A stretch of 64,000 nt of DNA from Actinoplanes sp. KI2 (GCF_025630775.1 NZ_JAOSZE010000008.1:184708-248707), one strand, 5' to 3'. Shown: positions 16,069-24,752, counted from the stretch's first letter. Numbers and translations are program-made. Notes: generated by a model not told the origin, from the letters alone.

Positions 16069-16554
16069 TCATTTCAGCACGAGGCGGCCGGTGGCCTGGA
16101 ACTCGGCGAGGTCCCGGAGGGTCTCGTCGATCACGAAGGACTGGTGCGGGAGCGCGTCGAGCGGGAAGAAGGCGGCGTCGACCGACTCCTCGGTCTGCCG
16201 CTGCAGCTCACCCTCCCAGGTGTGGATCAGGAAGCTCATCAGGATCTGCTGGTACGTGTGCCCGTAGTCGTTCGTGTAGGTGTACGCGCTGTAGAACGCG
16301 AACGGGGTCAGCGACGTGGCGCGCAGCCCGGTCTCCTCCCACACCTCGCGGATCGCGCACTCCTCCATGCTCTCGCCGAGCTCCATCGCCCCGGCCGGGA
16401 TCGCCCAGCGGAGGTTGTCGGAGCGCTGGATCAGCAGCAGACGGTTCTGGTCGTCGAAGATCACACCGCGGGCGCCGACGAACAGAATCGTGTCGGTGTC
16501 GCCGATGCTCGCCCGTACCTTGCCCAGATAAGACTCAGCCCACGTCAGTGCCAC
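16069..16554 (-). CDS. NUDIX hydrolase
   Basis: A 161-aa protein with a complete Nudix box, GAMELGESMEECAIREVWEETGL (about residues 55-77), which matches GX5EX7REUXEEXGU. It hydrolyses a nucleoside-diphosphate-linked compound with Mg; the preferred substrate is not evident. It lies between the MFS gene (40 bases downstream) and the Ku gene (13 bases upstream), all on the minus strand, so it may be co-transcribed with Ku. Confidence 0.92.
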   Translation of the reverse strand: MALTWAESYLGKVRASIGDTDTILFVGARGVIFDDQNRLLLIQRSDNLRWAIPAGAMELGESMEECAIREVWEETGLRATSLTPFAFYSAYTYTNDYGHTYQQILMSFLIHTWEGELQRQTEESVDAAFFPLDALPHQSFVIDETLRDLAEFQATGRLVLK

Positions 16555-16567
16555 GGGGCCACTCTAG

Positions 16568-17476
16568 TCAGGCGGACTTCTTGACTGCCTTCTTCGCCGG
16601 GGTGGTCTTCTTCGCCGGACTGGCTTTCTTCGCGGGTGCGGCCTTCTTCGCGGGTGCGGCCTTCTTCTTCGGCGCCGACGCCGGTGCGGGCTCCTCGCCG
16701 CGGGCCTTCTTGGCCCGCTCGACCGAGGCCTTCAGCGCCGCCATCAGGTCGATCGCGGCGGCGGGCGCCTCTTCGGCCTCCTCCGGCTGGACGACCTCGC
16801 GGCCCTCGACCTTGGCGTCGATGACCTCCTGAAGAGCGGCCCGGTAGTTGTCGGTGAACTCGTCGGCCTTGAAGCTGCCCGCCATCGAGTCGATCAGCGA
16901 GCTCGCCATCGCCAGTTCGGCCGGCCGGGTCTCGATGTCCTCGTCGAGGAAGCCGAACTCGGGGGTGCGCACCTCGTCCGGCCAGAGCATGGTGTTGAGC
17001 ACCAGCACGCCCTCGTGCACCCGCAGGGTGGCCAGCTGCTCCCGCTGGCGCAACGCGATCTTGACGATCGCCACCCGGTCGGCGTCCTGCAGGGCGTCGC
17101 GCAGCAGCACGTACGGCTTCGCGGCCTGCCCCTCGGGCTCGAGGTAGTACGCCTTCGCGAACAGGATCGGGTCGATCTCGTCGGCGGGCACGAACTCCAG
17201 CACGTCGATCGCCCGGGAGGTGGTCAGCGGCAGGTCGGCGAAGTCCTCGTCGGTCAGGATGACCATCTCGCCGCCGCCGATGTCGTAGCCCTTGGCGATG
17301 TCGTCGTAGCCGACCACCTCGCCGTCGATCGAGCAGGTCCGTTGGTATTTGATCCGGCCGCCGTCGGTGCGGTGCACCTGGTGGAACCGGATGTCCTTCT
17401 CCTCCGTGGCGGAGTAGAGCTTCACGGCGATCGACACGAGGCCGAACGAGACCGCACCTTTCCAGATCGCACGCAT
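16568..17476 (-). CDS. ku: Ku DNA end-binding protein
   Basis: A 302-aa bacterial Ku. It starts MRAIWKGAVSFGLVSIAVKLYSAT and has the conserved IRFHQVHRTDGGRIKYQR segment. The C-terminal 45 residues are an AKKAAPAKK-type lysine/proline tail, a feature of many actinomycete Ku proteins thought to help DNA threading and binding. Ku homodimers ring broken DNA ends and recruit LigD-type enzymes for non-homologous end joining. It is divergent from the ligase and polymerase genes at 17540-19385, across 63 bp. Confidence 0.96.
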   Translation of the reverse strand: MRAIWKGAVSFGLVSIAVKLYSATEEKDIRFHQVHRTDGGRIKYQRTCSIDGEVVGYDDIAKGYDIGGGEMVILTDEDFADLPLTTSRAIDVLEFVPADEIDPILFAKAYYLEPEGQAAKPYVLLRDALQDADRVAIVKIALRQREQLATLRVHEGVLVLNTMLWPDEVRTPEFGFLDEDIETRPAELAMASSLIDSMAGSFKADEFTDNYRAALQEVIDAKVEGREVVQPEEAEEAPAAAIDLMAALKASVERAKKARGEEPAPASAPKKKAAPAKKAAPAKKASPAKKTTPAKKAVKKSA

Positions 17477-17501
17477 GGCTTCAGGATTGCATCACTGAGA
17501 C

Positions 17502-17539
17502 GCCTGCGTAAGGTCATCGCGCCTGCATAAGGTGATCAG
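17502..17539. promoter_or_regulatory. Imperfect 19-bp direct repeat in the Ku/ligase intergenic region
   Basis: GCCTGCGTAAGGTCATCGC (17502-17520) is followed directly by GCCTGCATAAGGTGATCAG (17521-17539), which matches at 15 of 19 positions. They fill most of the 63-bp gap between divergent NHEJ genes and end at the ligase GTG. They could be operator half-sites for joint control, which is inference. Confidence 0.45.
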
Positions 17540-18490
17540 GTGCCCGGTGCGCCGCTGTCCCCGATGCTCGCCACCGCCGGCGCGCTGCCGGTCGGGCCGG
17601 GCTGGAGCTACGAGTTCAAGTGGGACGGGGTACGGGTTCTCGCCCTGTTCGCCGGCGGTCCACCGGAGTTGTTCGCGCGCTCGGGAGCGGTGGTCACTGC
17701 CGCCTACCCGGAGATCGCCGACCTGCACCTGCCCGAGGGCACGCTGCTGGACGGCGAGATGGTGGTGCTCGACACCAGCGGGCGGCCGTCGTTCACCGCG
17801 CTGGCCGAGCGGATGCACGTCCGGGAGCGCGGCCGGGCGGCCCGGCTCGCGGCGAGCCTGCCGGTCACGTACATGATCTTCGATCTGTTGTATTTCGAGG
17901 GGATGGACTACACCGGACTGCCCTACCTGGCCCGCCGGGAGAAGCTCGAGGAGCTGGAGCTGGCCGACCCGCGCTGGATGGTGCCGCCGTCGTTCGGCGA
18001 CGGACCGGCCACCGAGGCGGCGGCCCGGGAGAACAGCCTGGAGGGCGTGGTCGCCAAGCGCGCCGACTCGGTCTACCTGCCGGGCTCGCGCTCGCCGGAC
18101 TGGGTGAAGGTGAAGTTCGACCGCACCGGCGACTACGTGATCGGCGGGTGGCGCTCGGGCGCCCGCAAGCTCGGCGGCCTGCTGGTGGGAGTGCCGGGCG
18201 AGGACGGGCTGGTCTTCCGGGGACGGGTGGGCGGCGGCATCGGCGCGGTGGCCGAGAAGGAGCTGCTCGCCCGGCTGGAGCCGCTGGCCCGGCGGGATTC
18301 CCCGTTCGCGGCGGGGGCGGTACCGCGGGAGGATGCGAAGGGCGCCCACTGGGTGGACCCGTCGCTGGTGGTGGAGGTCCGCTACGGCAACCGGACGCCG
18401 GACGGTCGCTTGCGCTTCCCTCGATTCCTGCGGTTACGTGACGACAAGACGCCTCAGGAGTGCGCGGAGGAGGACGAGGATGCCTCGTGA
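17540..18490 (+). CDS. ATP-dependent DNA ligase (stand-alone LigD-type ligase domain)
   Basis: A 316-aa ligase with nucleotidyl-transferase motif I EFKWDGVRV (adenylated Lys27), motif III LLDGEMVVLD, motif IV around SLEGVVAKRA and motif V DWVKVKF, followed by an OB-fold domain. It seals nicks in double-strand break repair together with Ku. It corresponds to the ligase part of LigD but lacks the polymerase and nuclease parts. The GTG start lies just downstream of the Ku promoter region. Its stop overlaps the polymerase gene by 11 bases. Confidence 0.93.
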   Translation: MPGAPLSPMLATAGALPVGPGWSYEFKWDGVRVLALFAGGPPELFARSGAVVTAAYPEIADLHLPEGTLLDGEMVVLDTSGRPSFTALAERMHVRERGRAARLAASLPVTYMIFDLLYFEGMDYTGLPYLARREKLEELELADPRWMVPPSFGDGPATEAAARENSLEGVVAKRADSVYLPGSRSPDWVKVKFDRTGDYVIGGWRSGARKLGGLLVGVPGEDGLVFRGRVGGGIGAVAEKELLARLEPLARRDSPFAAGAVPREDAKGAHWVDPSLVVEVRYGNRTPDGRLRFPRFLRLRDDKTPQECAEEDEDAS

Positions 18491-19385
18491 CCGGTTCCTC
18501 GTCTCGATCGGCGGCCGCGATCTGGAGCTCTCCAATCTGGACAAGCTGATGTACCCGGCCGCGGGCTTCACCAAGGGCGAGGTCATCGACTACTACACCC
18601 GGGTCGGGCCGGTGATCCTGCCGCATCTGGCCGGCCGGGCCGTGACCCGGATCCGCTATCCCAACGGCGTCGAGGGCGCCCACTTCTTCGAGAAGAACAA
18701 GCCCGGGGGTACGCCGGACTGGGTGCGCCTGGAGACGTTGCCCGTGCCGGGGTCGACGATGAGCCGGGAGACGATCGACTTCGTGGTGGTCGACGACCTC
18801 CCGACCCTGGTCTGGCTGGCCAATCTGGCCGCGCTGGAGCTGCACACGCCGCAGTGGCGGGTCGGCGCCGACCCGGACCTGCTGGTGGTCGACCTCGATC
18901 CGGGGGCCCCGGCCGGGCTGCGGGAGTGCAGCGCGGTGGCGGTGCTGATGCGCGACCGGCTGGCCGACGACGGGGTGGCGGCGTACCCGAAGACCTCGGG
19001 GAAGAAAGGCATGCAGCTGTGCTGCCCGATCTCCGGGCGACAGGACTCCGAAACCGTTTCCCGGTACGCGAAGCGGGTCGCCGAGGAGTTGGCCGCGATG
19101 GTGCCGGGGTCGATCACGGCGAAGATGGCGAAGGCGGTGCGGCCCGGCAAGGTCTTCATCGACTGGAGTCAGAACGCGGCGGCCAAGACCACGGTGACGC
19201 CGTACTCGCTGCGGGCGCAGGAGTTCCCGACCGCGTCGACCCCGCTGACCTGGGATGAGGTGGAGGCGGTGGCGACCGGTGCGGCCGAGCCGCACCACTA
19301 CCGGGCGGCCGAGGTGCTCGAGCGGGTCGAGGAACACGGCGACCTGCTGGCCGACCTGCTGACCGAGGGGCCGCTACTGCCGTAG
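18480..19385 (+). CDS. LigD-type polymerase/primase domain protein
   Basis: A 301-aa archaeo-eukaryotic-primase-fold polymerase. Catalytic DLD is seen at D138/D140 (LLVVDLDPG), the KTSGKKGMQL motif at 171-180 and the third acidic residue D228 in KVFIDWSQN. It fills gaps and adds ribonucleotides at broken ends during NHEJ. The ATG at 18480 overlaps the ligase gene by 11 bases, so the two are co-translated as separate chains. No 3'-phosphoesterase (PE) domain is present in either gene. Confidence 0.93.
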   Translation: MPRDRFLVSIGGRDLELSNLDKLMYPAAGFTKGEVIDYYTRVGPVILPHLAGRAVTRIRYPNGVEGAHFFEKNKPGGTPDWVRLETLPVPGSTMSRETIDFVVVDDLPTLVWLANLAALELHTPQWRVGADPDLLVVDLDPGAPAGLRECSAVAVLMRDRLADDGVAAYPKTSGKKGMQLCCPISGRQDSETVSRYAKRVAEELAAMVPGSITAKMAKAVRPGKVFIDWSQNAAAKTTVTPYSLRAQEFPTASTPLTWDEVEAVATGAAEPHHYRAAEVLERVEEHGDLLADLLTEGPLLP

Positions 19386-19389
19386 CGCC

Positions 19390-19408
19390 TACCTTGCGTC
19401 GCAAGGTA
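19390..19408. promoter_or_regulatory. Probable PadR operator palindrome
   Basis: TACCTTGC and GCAAGGTA form a perfect 8-bp inverted repeat around a GTC spacer, 11 bases before the PadR start codon. Position and symmetry fit autorepression by the PadR protein; binding is inferred. Confidence 0.65.
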
Positions 19409-19419
19409 CTGTGTGAGGC

Positions 19420-19764
19420 ATGTCAGACGTCGGCCAGTTGGCAACCAGCCTTCGCCGCGGGACGCTCGAGTTCTGTGTGCTCGCCATGGTCGAGTTCGAG
19501 GATCGGTACGGGACCGAGATCGTCCGCCGGTTCGGCGACGAGCCCGGCCTGGCCGCGAGCGAGGGCACCATCTACCCGCTGCTGTCCCGGCTGCGCCGGG
19601 TCGGCTGGCTGGACAGCAAGTGGGCCGAGTCCCCGTCCGGGCCGCCCCGCCGGTATTACGGGCTCACCCCCGCCGGCCGAGCCGCGCTGGAGCACTTCCG
19701 CACCGAATGGGTTTCGTTTCGACAGACCGTCGACCGTCTCGTGGGAACCGGTGAGGCCGCATGA
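19420..19764 (+). CDS. PadR-family transcriptional regulator
   Basis: A 114-aa winged-helix protein. LRRGTLEFCVLAMVEFEDRYGTEIVRRF, SEGTIYPLLSRLRRVGWL and RRYYGLTPAGRAAL are the standard PadR helix-turn-helix and wing. It belongs to the short PadR group. It starts 11 bases after a perfect palindrome and overlaps the next gene by ATGA. PadR genes are often paired with a HAAS/DUF1700 membrane protein, and this is such a pair. Confidence 0.92.
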   Translation: MSDVGQLATSLRRGTLEFCVLAMVEFEDRYGTEIVRRFGDEPGLAASEGTIYPLLSRLRRVGWLDSKWAESPSGPPRRYYGLTPAGRAALEHFRTEWVSFRQTVDRLVGTGEAA

Positions 19765-20240
19765 AGACCCAGTACACCGATGTCGTCGCCGAGTACCTGC
19801 GCGAGGTGGACCTGCGCCTGGCCGGGCTGCCCGTGCTCCAGCGGCGCGAGCTGCTCGCCGACCTGGCCGCGCACATCGAGACCGAGCGCGCCGAGCGCCA
19901 CCTCCGGGGCGAGGCCGAGCTGATCGAGGTGCTCGAGCGGCTGGGCAGCCCCGACGTGGTGGCGCGGGCGGCCTACGAGGAGGCCGGTCCGCTGCCCCCG
20001 ATCGCCGGGCCGCCGTCGCCGCCGCCGGTGACGCCACCGCCGCGGCGCGACCGGGCGCCCTGGGTGCTGCCGATCGTCGGCGCCGGTCTCGTCGCATTCC
20101 TGGTCATGGTGGCCCTCTGCGCCGGCGTCTTCCTTTTCGCCCGCAGCAGCGGATCGCCGGCGGAGCCCGTTCAGGTGGCGCCCGAGGCGAGCGTCGCCCC
20201 GACGACTCCGCCCGCGCCCGCGCCGAGCATCACCGGGTAG
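19761..20240 (+). CDS. HAAS/DUF1700-type membrane protein paired with PadR
   Basis: A 159-aa protein. The N-terminal 75 residues (YLREVDLRLAGLPVLQRRELLADLAAHI, then LIEVLERLGSPDVVARAAYEE) match the HAAS helical domain found beside PadR regulators. A Pro-rich segment leads to one membrane helix (about 94-117) and a short Ser/Pro-rich outer tail. It is translationally coupled to padR. Function is unknown; such proteins are thought to work with the PadR repressor in signalling. Its 3' end is part of an imperfect duplication. Confidence 0.75.
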   Translation: MKTQYTDVVAEYLREVDLRLAGLPVLQRRELLADLAAHIETERAERHLRGEAELIEVLERLGSPDVVARAAYEEAGPLPPIAGPPSPPPVTPPPRRDRAPWVLPIVGAGLVAFLVMVALCAGVFLFARSSGSPAEPVQVAPEASVAPTTPPAPAPSITG

Positions 20241-20318
20241 CTCAGTCGATCGGCGCCGGAGGCGAGCGTCGCGCCGGCCGTCCCGACGCCGAGCATCACC
20301 GGGTAGAGCTCAGTCGAT
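20223..20318. repeat. Imperfect tandem duplication spanning two convergent gene ends
   Basis: CCGAGCATCACCGGGTAG occurs at 20223-20240 and again at 20289-20306, and CTCAGTCGAT at 20241-20250 and 20309-20318. GGCGAGCGTCGC is shared upstream of both. The offset is 66-68 bp. Copy 1 ends the HAAS gene; copy 2 contains the end of the XPB gene on the other strand. Confidence 0.8.
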
Positions 20319-21971
20319 CTGCGGCAGCGGCGGGCCGAGCACGTCGTCCGCGTCCACGATGGTGTACGCGTACCCCTGCTCGGCCAGGAAGCGCTGCCGG
20401 TGCGCGGCGTACTCGGTGTCGATCGTGTCGCGCGAGACGACCGTGTAGAAGTGCGCCTGCCGCCGGTCCGCCTTGGGCCGCAGCACCCGGCCGAGGCGCT
20501 GCGCCTCCTCCTGCCGGGAGCCGAACGTGCCGGACACCTGGATCGCCACCGCCGCCTCGGGCAGGTCGATCGAGAAGTTGCCGACCTTCGAGATCACCAA
20601 CGTCTTCACCGAGCCGTCGCGGAACGCGTCGAACAGCCGCTCGCGCTCCTTGTTCGTGGTCGCGCCCTGCACGATCGGCGCGTCCAGGAACTCGCTCAAC
20701 TCGTGCAGTTGGTCGATGTAGCCGCCGATGACCAGCACCTGCTCGCCGGGGTGTCGGTCGACCAGGGCGCGGACGACCGGCAGCTTGGTACGGGCGGTGG
20801 CGGCGACCCGGTAGCGCTCCTCGGCGTCGGTCACCGCGTACGTCATCCGCTCGGACTCGGTGAGGGTGACCCGCACCTCGACGCACTCGGCCGGCGCGAT
20901 CCAGCCCTGGGCCTCGATGTCCTTCCACGGCGCGTCGTAGCGTTTCGGGCCGATCAGGGAGAAGACGTCGCCCTCACGCCCGTCCTCGCGCACCAGGGTG
21001 GCGGTCAGCCCGAGCCGGCGGCGGGCCTGCAGGTCGGCGGTGAACCGGAAGATCGGCGCGGGCAGCAGATGCACCTCGTCGTAGATGACCAGGCCCCAGT
21101 CGCGGGCATTGAACAGGTCGAGGTGGGCGAACGCGCCGCCGCGGCGGGCGGTGAGCACCTGGTACGTCGCGATGGTGACCGGGCGGATCTCCTTGCGCTC
21201 GCCGGAGTACTCGCCGATCTCCTCCTCGGTCAGCGAGGTGCGGGCGATCAGCTCGCGTTTCCACTGCCGGCCGGCCACCGTGTTGGTGACCAGGATCAGC
21301 GTGGTCGCCTTCGCGGTGGCCATCGCGGCCGCGCCGACCAGCGTCTTGCCCGCGCCGCAGGGCAGCACGACCACGCCCGAGCCGCCGGCCCAGAAGCCGT
21401 CGACCGCCTCCTGCTGGTAGGAGCGGAGATGCCAGCCGTCCTCGGCCAGGGCGATCTCGTGCGCCTCGCCGTCGACGTACCCGGCGAGGTCCTCGGCCGG
21501 CCAGCCGAGCTTGAGCAGGGCCTGCTTGAGCCGGCCACGCTCGGACGGGTGCACCACGATGGTCTCGTCGTCGAGGCGGGCGCCGAGCATGCCGGCCAGC
21601 TTCTTCGATTTCGCCACCTCGATCAGCACGATCTTGTCGAGGCCGCGCAGCACCAGCCCGTGTACCGGGTCGTTGACCAGCTGCAACCGCCCGTAGCGAT
21701 CCATTGTCTCGGCGACGTCGACCAGCAGCGCGTTGGGCACCGGGTACCGGGAGAAACGGATCAGCGAGTCGACCACGCTCTCCGCGTCGTGGCCGGCGGC
21801 CCGCGCGTTCCACAGGCCGAGTGGGGTCAGCCGGTAGGTGTGCACGTGCTCGGGCGAGCGCTCCAGCTCGGCGAACGGCGCGATCGCCATCCGGCAGGCC
21901 TGCGCGTCCGGATGATCGACCTCGAGCAGGAGAGTCTTGTCCGACTGCACGATCAATGGTCCGCCGCTCAC
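20310..21971 (-). CDS. XPB-like DNA repair helicase
   Basis: A 553-aa superfamily-2 helicase. An N-terminal 180-residue domain precedes the Q-like motif and Walker A LPCGAGKT (203-210), the DEVH box (298-301), GLTATLVREDG, and motif VI QRLGRVLRPK. This matches bacterial XPB, a 3'-5' translocase related to the eukaryotic repair/TFIIH subunit. The GTG/ATG region at 21971 starts MSGGPLIVQSDKTLLLEVDH. The gene just upstream on the same strand encodes the helicase-associated partner commonly found beside XPB in actinobacteria. Confidence 0.93.
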   Translation of the reverse strand: MSGGPLIVQSDKTLLLEVDHPDAQACRMAIAPFAELERSPEHVHTYRLTPLGLWNARAAGHDAESVVDSLIRFSRYPVPNALLVDVAETMDRYGRLQLVNDPVHGLVLRGLDKIVLIEVAKSKKLAGMLGARLDDETIVVHPSERGRLKQALLKLGWPAEDLAGYVDGEAHEIALAEDGWHLRSYQQEAVDGFWAGGSGVVVLPCGAGKTLVGAAAMATAKATTLILVTNTVAGRQWKRELIARTSLTEEEIGEYSGERKEIRPVTIATYQVLTARRGGAFAHLDLFNARDWGLVIYDEVHLLPAPIFRFTADLQARRRLGLTATLVREDGREGDVFSLIGPKRYDAPWKDIEAQGWIAPAECVEVRVTLTESERMTYAVTDAEERYRVAATARTKLPVVRALVDRHPGEQVLVIGGYIDQLHELSEFLDAPIVQGATTNKERERLFDAFRDGSVKTLVISKVGNFSIDLPEAAVAIQVSGTFGSRQEEAQRLGRVLRPKADRRQAHFYTVVSRDTIDTEYAAHRQRFLAEQGYAYTIVDADDVLGPPLPQID

Positions 21972-22023
21972 CCGAAGTCCCCCTCGCTCAGCGATTGCCG
22001 ACCCTCCAGTTTGCCACGGATTT

Positions 22024-24468
22024 CTATTCGTCCTCGGGGACGGCTGCCGTGATCCGGTGCAGGGCGAAGGTGTGCAGCGTCTCGGTGCGCTCGTCCTCGG
22101 CGCGCAGGTAGCCCGCGCTCAGCGAAACCGGCCGGACCAGCCGGGACAGCGTCGCGCCGTGCGAGTCGACGTAGCCGACCCAGACCCGGGCCTTCTCGCG
22201 TACCGCCTGCTGGAGCACCGCCATCGCCTCGCCGTGCCGCTGCACCGAGGACAGGCCGCCGGTGCTCTGCCCGTTCGCGGCCCGCACGGTGACCGGGGCG
22301 CGGCGGGCGGCGCGGGTGGCGATGTCGCCCCGGCGGATCTGCTCGACCACCCCGGCCAGCCGTGGTCCGGCGAGGACCGGCGGGCCGGCCTGGTCGTGCA
22401 GTCGGGCCGTCAGGGAGGTACGGGTCGGAGCACGCCGGACCTTGGGGCGGGAGAGCACGGCCGCCCCGCCCGCGTCCTCGGCCACCGGCGCGAACCCGGC
22501 GTCGCGCAACTGGGCCAGCAGCCGGGCCGTCTGCGCCGGGCTGACCAGCACGGTCGGCGCGATCTGGCGCAGCGCCAGCGGGGCCAGCCGCTTGTCGGCC
22601 AGCACCTCGGCGATCAGCACCTCGTCGTCGCTGCGCAGGTAGGAGCCGGCCGAGCCGGTGCGCAGGCCGCCGTGCCGCCGGGCGGCGTCGTCGATCATGT
22701 AGGTGAGGGTCTGCGGCACCGGCGTACGCGAGCGCCGCTTGAACAGCGAGTGCAGGTCGCTCGCCGTGTACCCGACGTCGAGCGCCCGGCGCACGCTCGC
22801 CACGGTCACCCGGAAAACGCTCGCCCCGCCGGCCGACTCGGGCTCGGCCACCACGTCGAGCTCGGCCGCCAGCTCCGGCTCGGGCGGCCCGGGCACCACC
22901 ACCGACAGGTCGGCCTGCACCAGAACGTGATCGACCGGGGCGGGCAGCAGCGCGTCCAGGGTGCGGACCGAGTCGCCGGCCTGGTGGGTCGCCGCGGCCC
23001 GCACCCCGAGCGGGTCGGCCTCGTCGCCCTCGTCCGGATCTTCCAAAACCAGCCTTGCGTACGAGGTGAGCGCGCCGATCGCGGTGATGCCGAGGTGTGC
23101 GGCGCCGGTCAGGGCGTCCCGGTGTGCCGCCTCCCGGCCCCGGGCGCGCCGCGGCGCCTGCCAGGCCAGCAGCTCGAGCACCTCGTCGGCGACCGGCGCC
23201 GCGCCCGGTGCGAGATCCGCGAGCACCAGCAGCGCCTCCCGCCGGGCCTGCGGGGCGCCGGACCGCTCCGCCTCGGGGGCGAGCGCGTTGATCGGGCGGT
23301 CCCGCTCGTCCCGGCTGCCGACCAGGCCGGGCTGGCGGGTCATCGACAGCCAGGCGCGGGCCAGCGTGTGCCAGCGCTGGGCGATGCTGAGCGCCCGCCA
23401 CAGGTCGTACGCGCCGGTGGGCAGGAAGATCTCGTCGGCCGGGCCGCCGGCCCGGCTCACCGTCACCGAGCGGGCGGAGCCGTGCGCGTCGGCCTCGCCG
23501 AGCAGACCGGCCGCGTGGACGACCTCCAGGAGCAGGGCCGCGGGCGCCTCGTCGAGGCCGGCCGCGCGCGCCAGCCGGCGCAGGTCGCGGACGCCGAGAC
23601 CGCCCGCCCGCAGCACCGGGGCCGGTTCCGCGGCGAGCGCCTCGAGCAGCGTCTCGGCGCTGCGCACCGCCTCCATCACCTGACCGGCGCCGGCCGAGTC
23701 GACCGATTTCGGGTCGCGCTGGCTGCCCCCGGGCAGCGGCGGGAACGGCCGCAGCTCGCCAAGCGGCCCGGTCTCCCGGCGCAGCAGCATGCCCACCTCG
23801 CGGGGCAGCTCGACCAGCTCGCCGTCCGGCCGCGGCGCCCGGCCGGCCTCACCGACCGGCACCAGCACGTGCTGCTCGACCAGCCAGCGCACCGGCTCGG
23901 CCATGGTGTCCCGGCCCACTCCGTCGCGGCCCAGCGCGCCGATCGGCGGCCCGGCGGCGAGCCGGTCGAGCACCGCGCGGGCGGCCGGCGGCGCGGCCAG
24001 CACCGTGCGGCGCAGCTGGGCCCGGTCGGCGACCAGCGCGGCGGTGTGCGGGTCGAGGTAGTCGGCGGGGCGGCCCAGTCCGGCGGGGTACGGCGAGGTC
24101 ACCTCGTCGACCGCGCCGGCGACCTGCAGCGCCTCCGCGGAGCCGTGCAGCAGGAAGCGCACCCGGAGCCGGTCGACCGCGGCCCGCACGTCGTCGGCGG
24201 ACACCCCGCCGGCCAGCTCGAGAATGGCGTCCACCGAGGTCAGTGCCGTCTCCGCGGAGCGGCTGAGCCGGGCCGCGTCGAGGATGCGGAGGGTGAACTC
24301 GTCGAGGCCGTCCAGGCAGCGGGCGACCGAGCCGCGGGACTGGGCCCGCACGGCCAGTGCGGAGATGTCGGCGGGCAGCGGCACGACCAGGTCGGGACGC
24401 AGCTGGACGAGCGTGCCCAGCGCCTCGTCGCTGAGCGCGCGGAGCTGATCGGCGAATGTGGTGGCCAT
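22024..24468 (-). CDS. Helicase-associated (XPB/Ssl2-like N-terminal) protein with C-terminal WYL-like region
   Basis: An 814-aa, mostly helical protein without Walker motifs. The central region (about 480-700, including VLVQADLSVVVPGPPEPEL and the following YTASDLHSLFKRRSRTPVPQTLTYMIDDAARR) matches the helicase-C-associated domain family annotated next to actinobacterial XPB. The last 60 residues (VWVGYVDSHGATLSRLVRPVSL through FALHRITAA) have a WYL-like pattern, which in other proteins binds nucleic acids or small ligands. ATG 24468 was chosen because it begins MATTFADQLRALSDEAL. It lies 52 bases upstream of the XPB gene, so it is probably its co-transcribed partner. Confidence 0.8.
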   Translation of the reverse strand: MATTFADQLRALSDEALGTLVQLRPDLVVPLPADISALAVRAQSRGSVARCLDGLDEFTLRILDAARLSRSAETALTSVDAILELAGGVSADDVRAAVDRLRVRFLLHGSAEALQVAGAVDEVTSPYPAGLGRPADYLDPHTAALVADRAQLRRTVLAAPPAARAVLDRLAAGPPIGALGRDGVGRDTMAEPVRWLVEQHVLVPVGEAGRAPRPDGELVELPREVGMLLRRETGPLGELRPFPPLPGGSQRDPKSVDSAGAGQVMEAVRSAETLLEALAAEPAPVLRAGGLGVRDLRRLARAAGLDEAPAALLLEVVHAAGLLGEADAHGSARSVTVSRAGGPADEIFLPTGAYDLWRALSIAQRWHTLARAWLSMTRQPGLVGSRDERDRPINALAPEAERSGAPQARREALLVLADLAPGAAPVADEVLELLAWQAPRRARGREAAHRDALTGAAHLGITAIGALTSYARLVLEDPDEGDEADPLGVRAAATHQAGDSVRTLDALLPAPVDHVLVQADLSVVVPGPPEPELAAELDVVAEPESAGGASVFRVTVASVRRALDVGYTASDLHSLFKRRSRTPVPQTLTYMIDDAARRHGGLRTGSAGSYLRSDDEVLIAEVLADKRLAPLALRQIAPTVLVSPAQTARLLAQLRDAGFAPVAEDAGGAAVLSRPKVRRAPTRTSLTARLHDQAGPPVLAGPRLAGVVEQIRRGDIATRAARRAPVTVRAANGQSTGGLSSVQRHGEAMAVLQQAVREKARVWVGYVDSHGATLSRLVRPVSLSAGYLRAEDERTETLHTFALHRITAAVPEDE

Positions 24469-24563
24469 CGTTACCAACGCTAGCCGCCATGGGACGATGG
24501 TGAGGGGTCCGGGGATCTCCGGACACCTCAGCCGTACCGGTAGTGACACTGAAGGGGACATTC

Positions 24564-24752
24564 GTGGCCGCACAGAACAAGAAGCCCGGAGACGCCGCGC
24601 GTCAGGTGGCCAAGCCGGGTCCGGACCACGGCCCGCACGCCGTGTCGGAGCTCTTGTCCGATCGGGCCGCCGCGCCGTCGCCGTTCGGTGACGACCAGAC
24701 CTTCCCGCTGCCCGTCGCGAATCTCACCTACATCTCGGCCGACAAGTTCTAG
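24564..24752 (+). CDS. Small hypothetical protein coupled to a HAD phosphatase
   Basis: A 62-aa protein of no family I recognise. GTG 24564 has a good ribosome site (GAAGGGG, 24551-24557). The N-terminal half is polar and rich in Lys, Gly and Pro (NKKPGDAARQVAKPGPDHGP); the C-terminal half is acidic then hydrophobic, ending VANLTYISADKF. There is no signal peptide, membrane helix or cysteine. The stop TAG shares its G with the GTG of the HAD gene, so the two are translationally coupled. The clear ribosome site and coupling support it as real. Confidence 0.65.
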   Translation: MAAQNKKPGDAARQVAKPGPDHGPHAVSELLSDRAAAPSPFGDDQTFPLPVANLTYISADKF

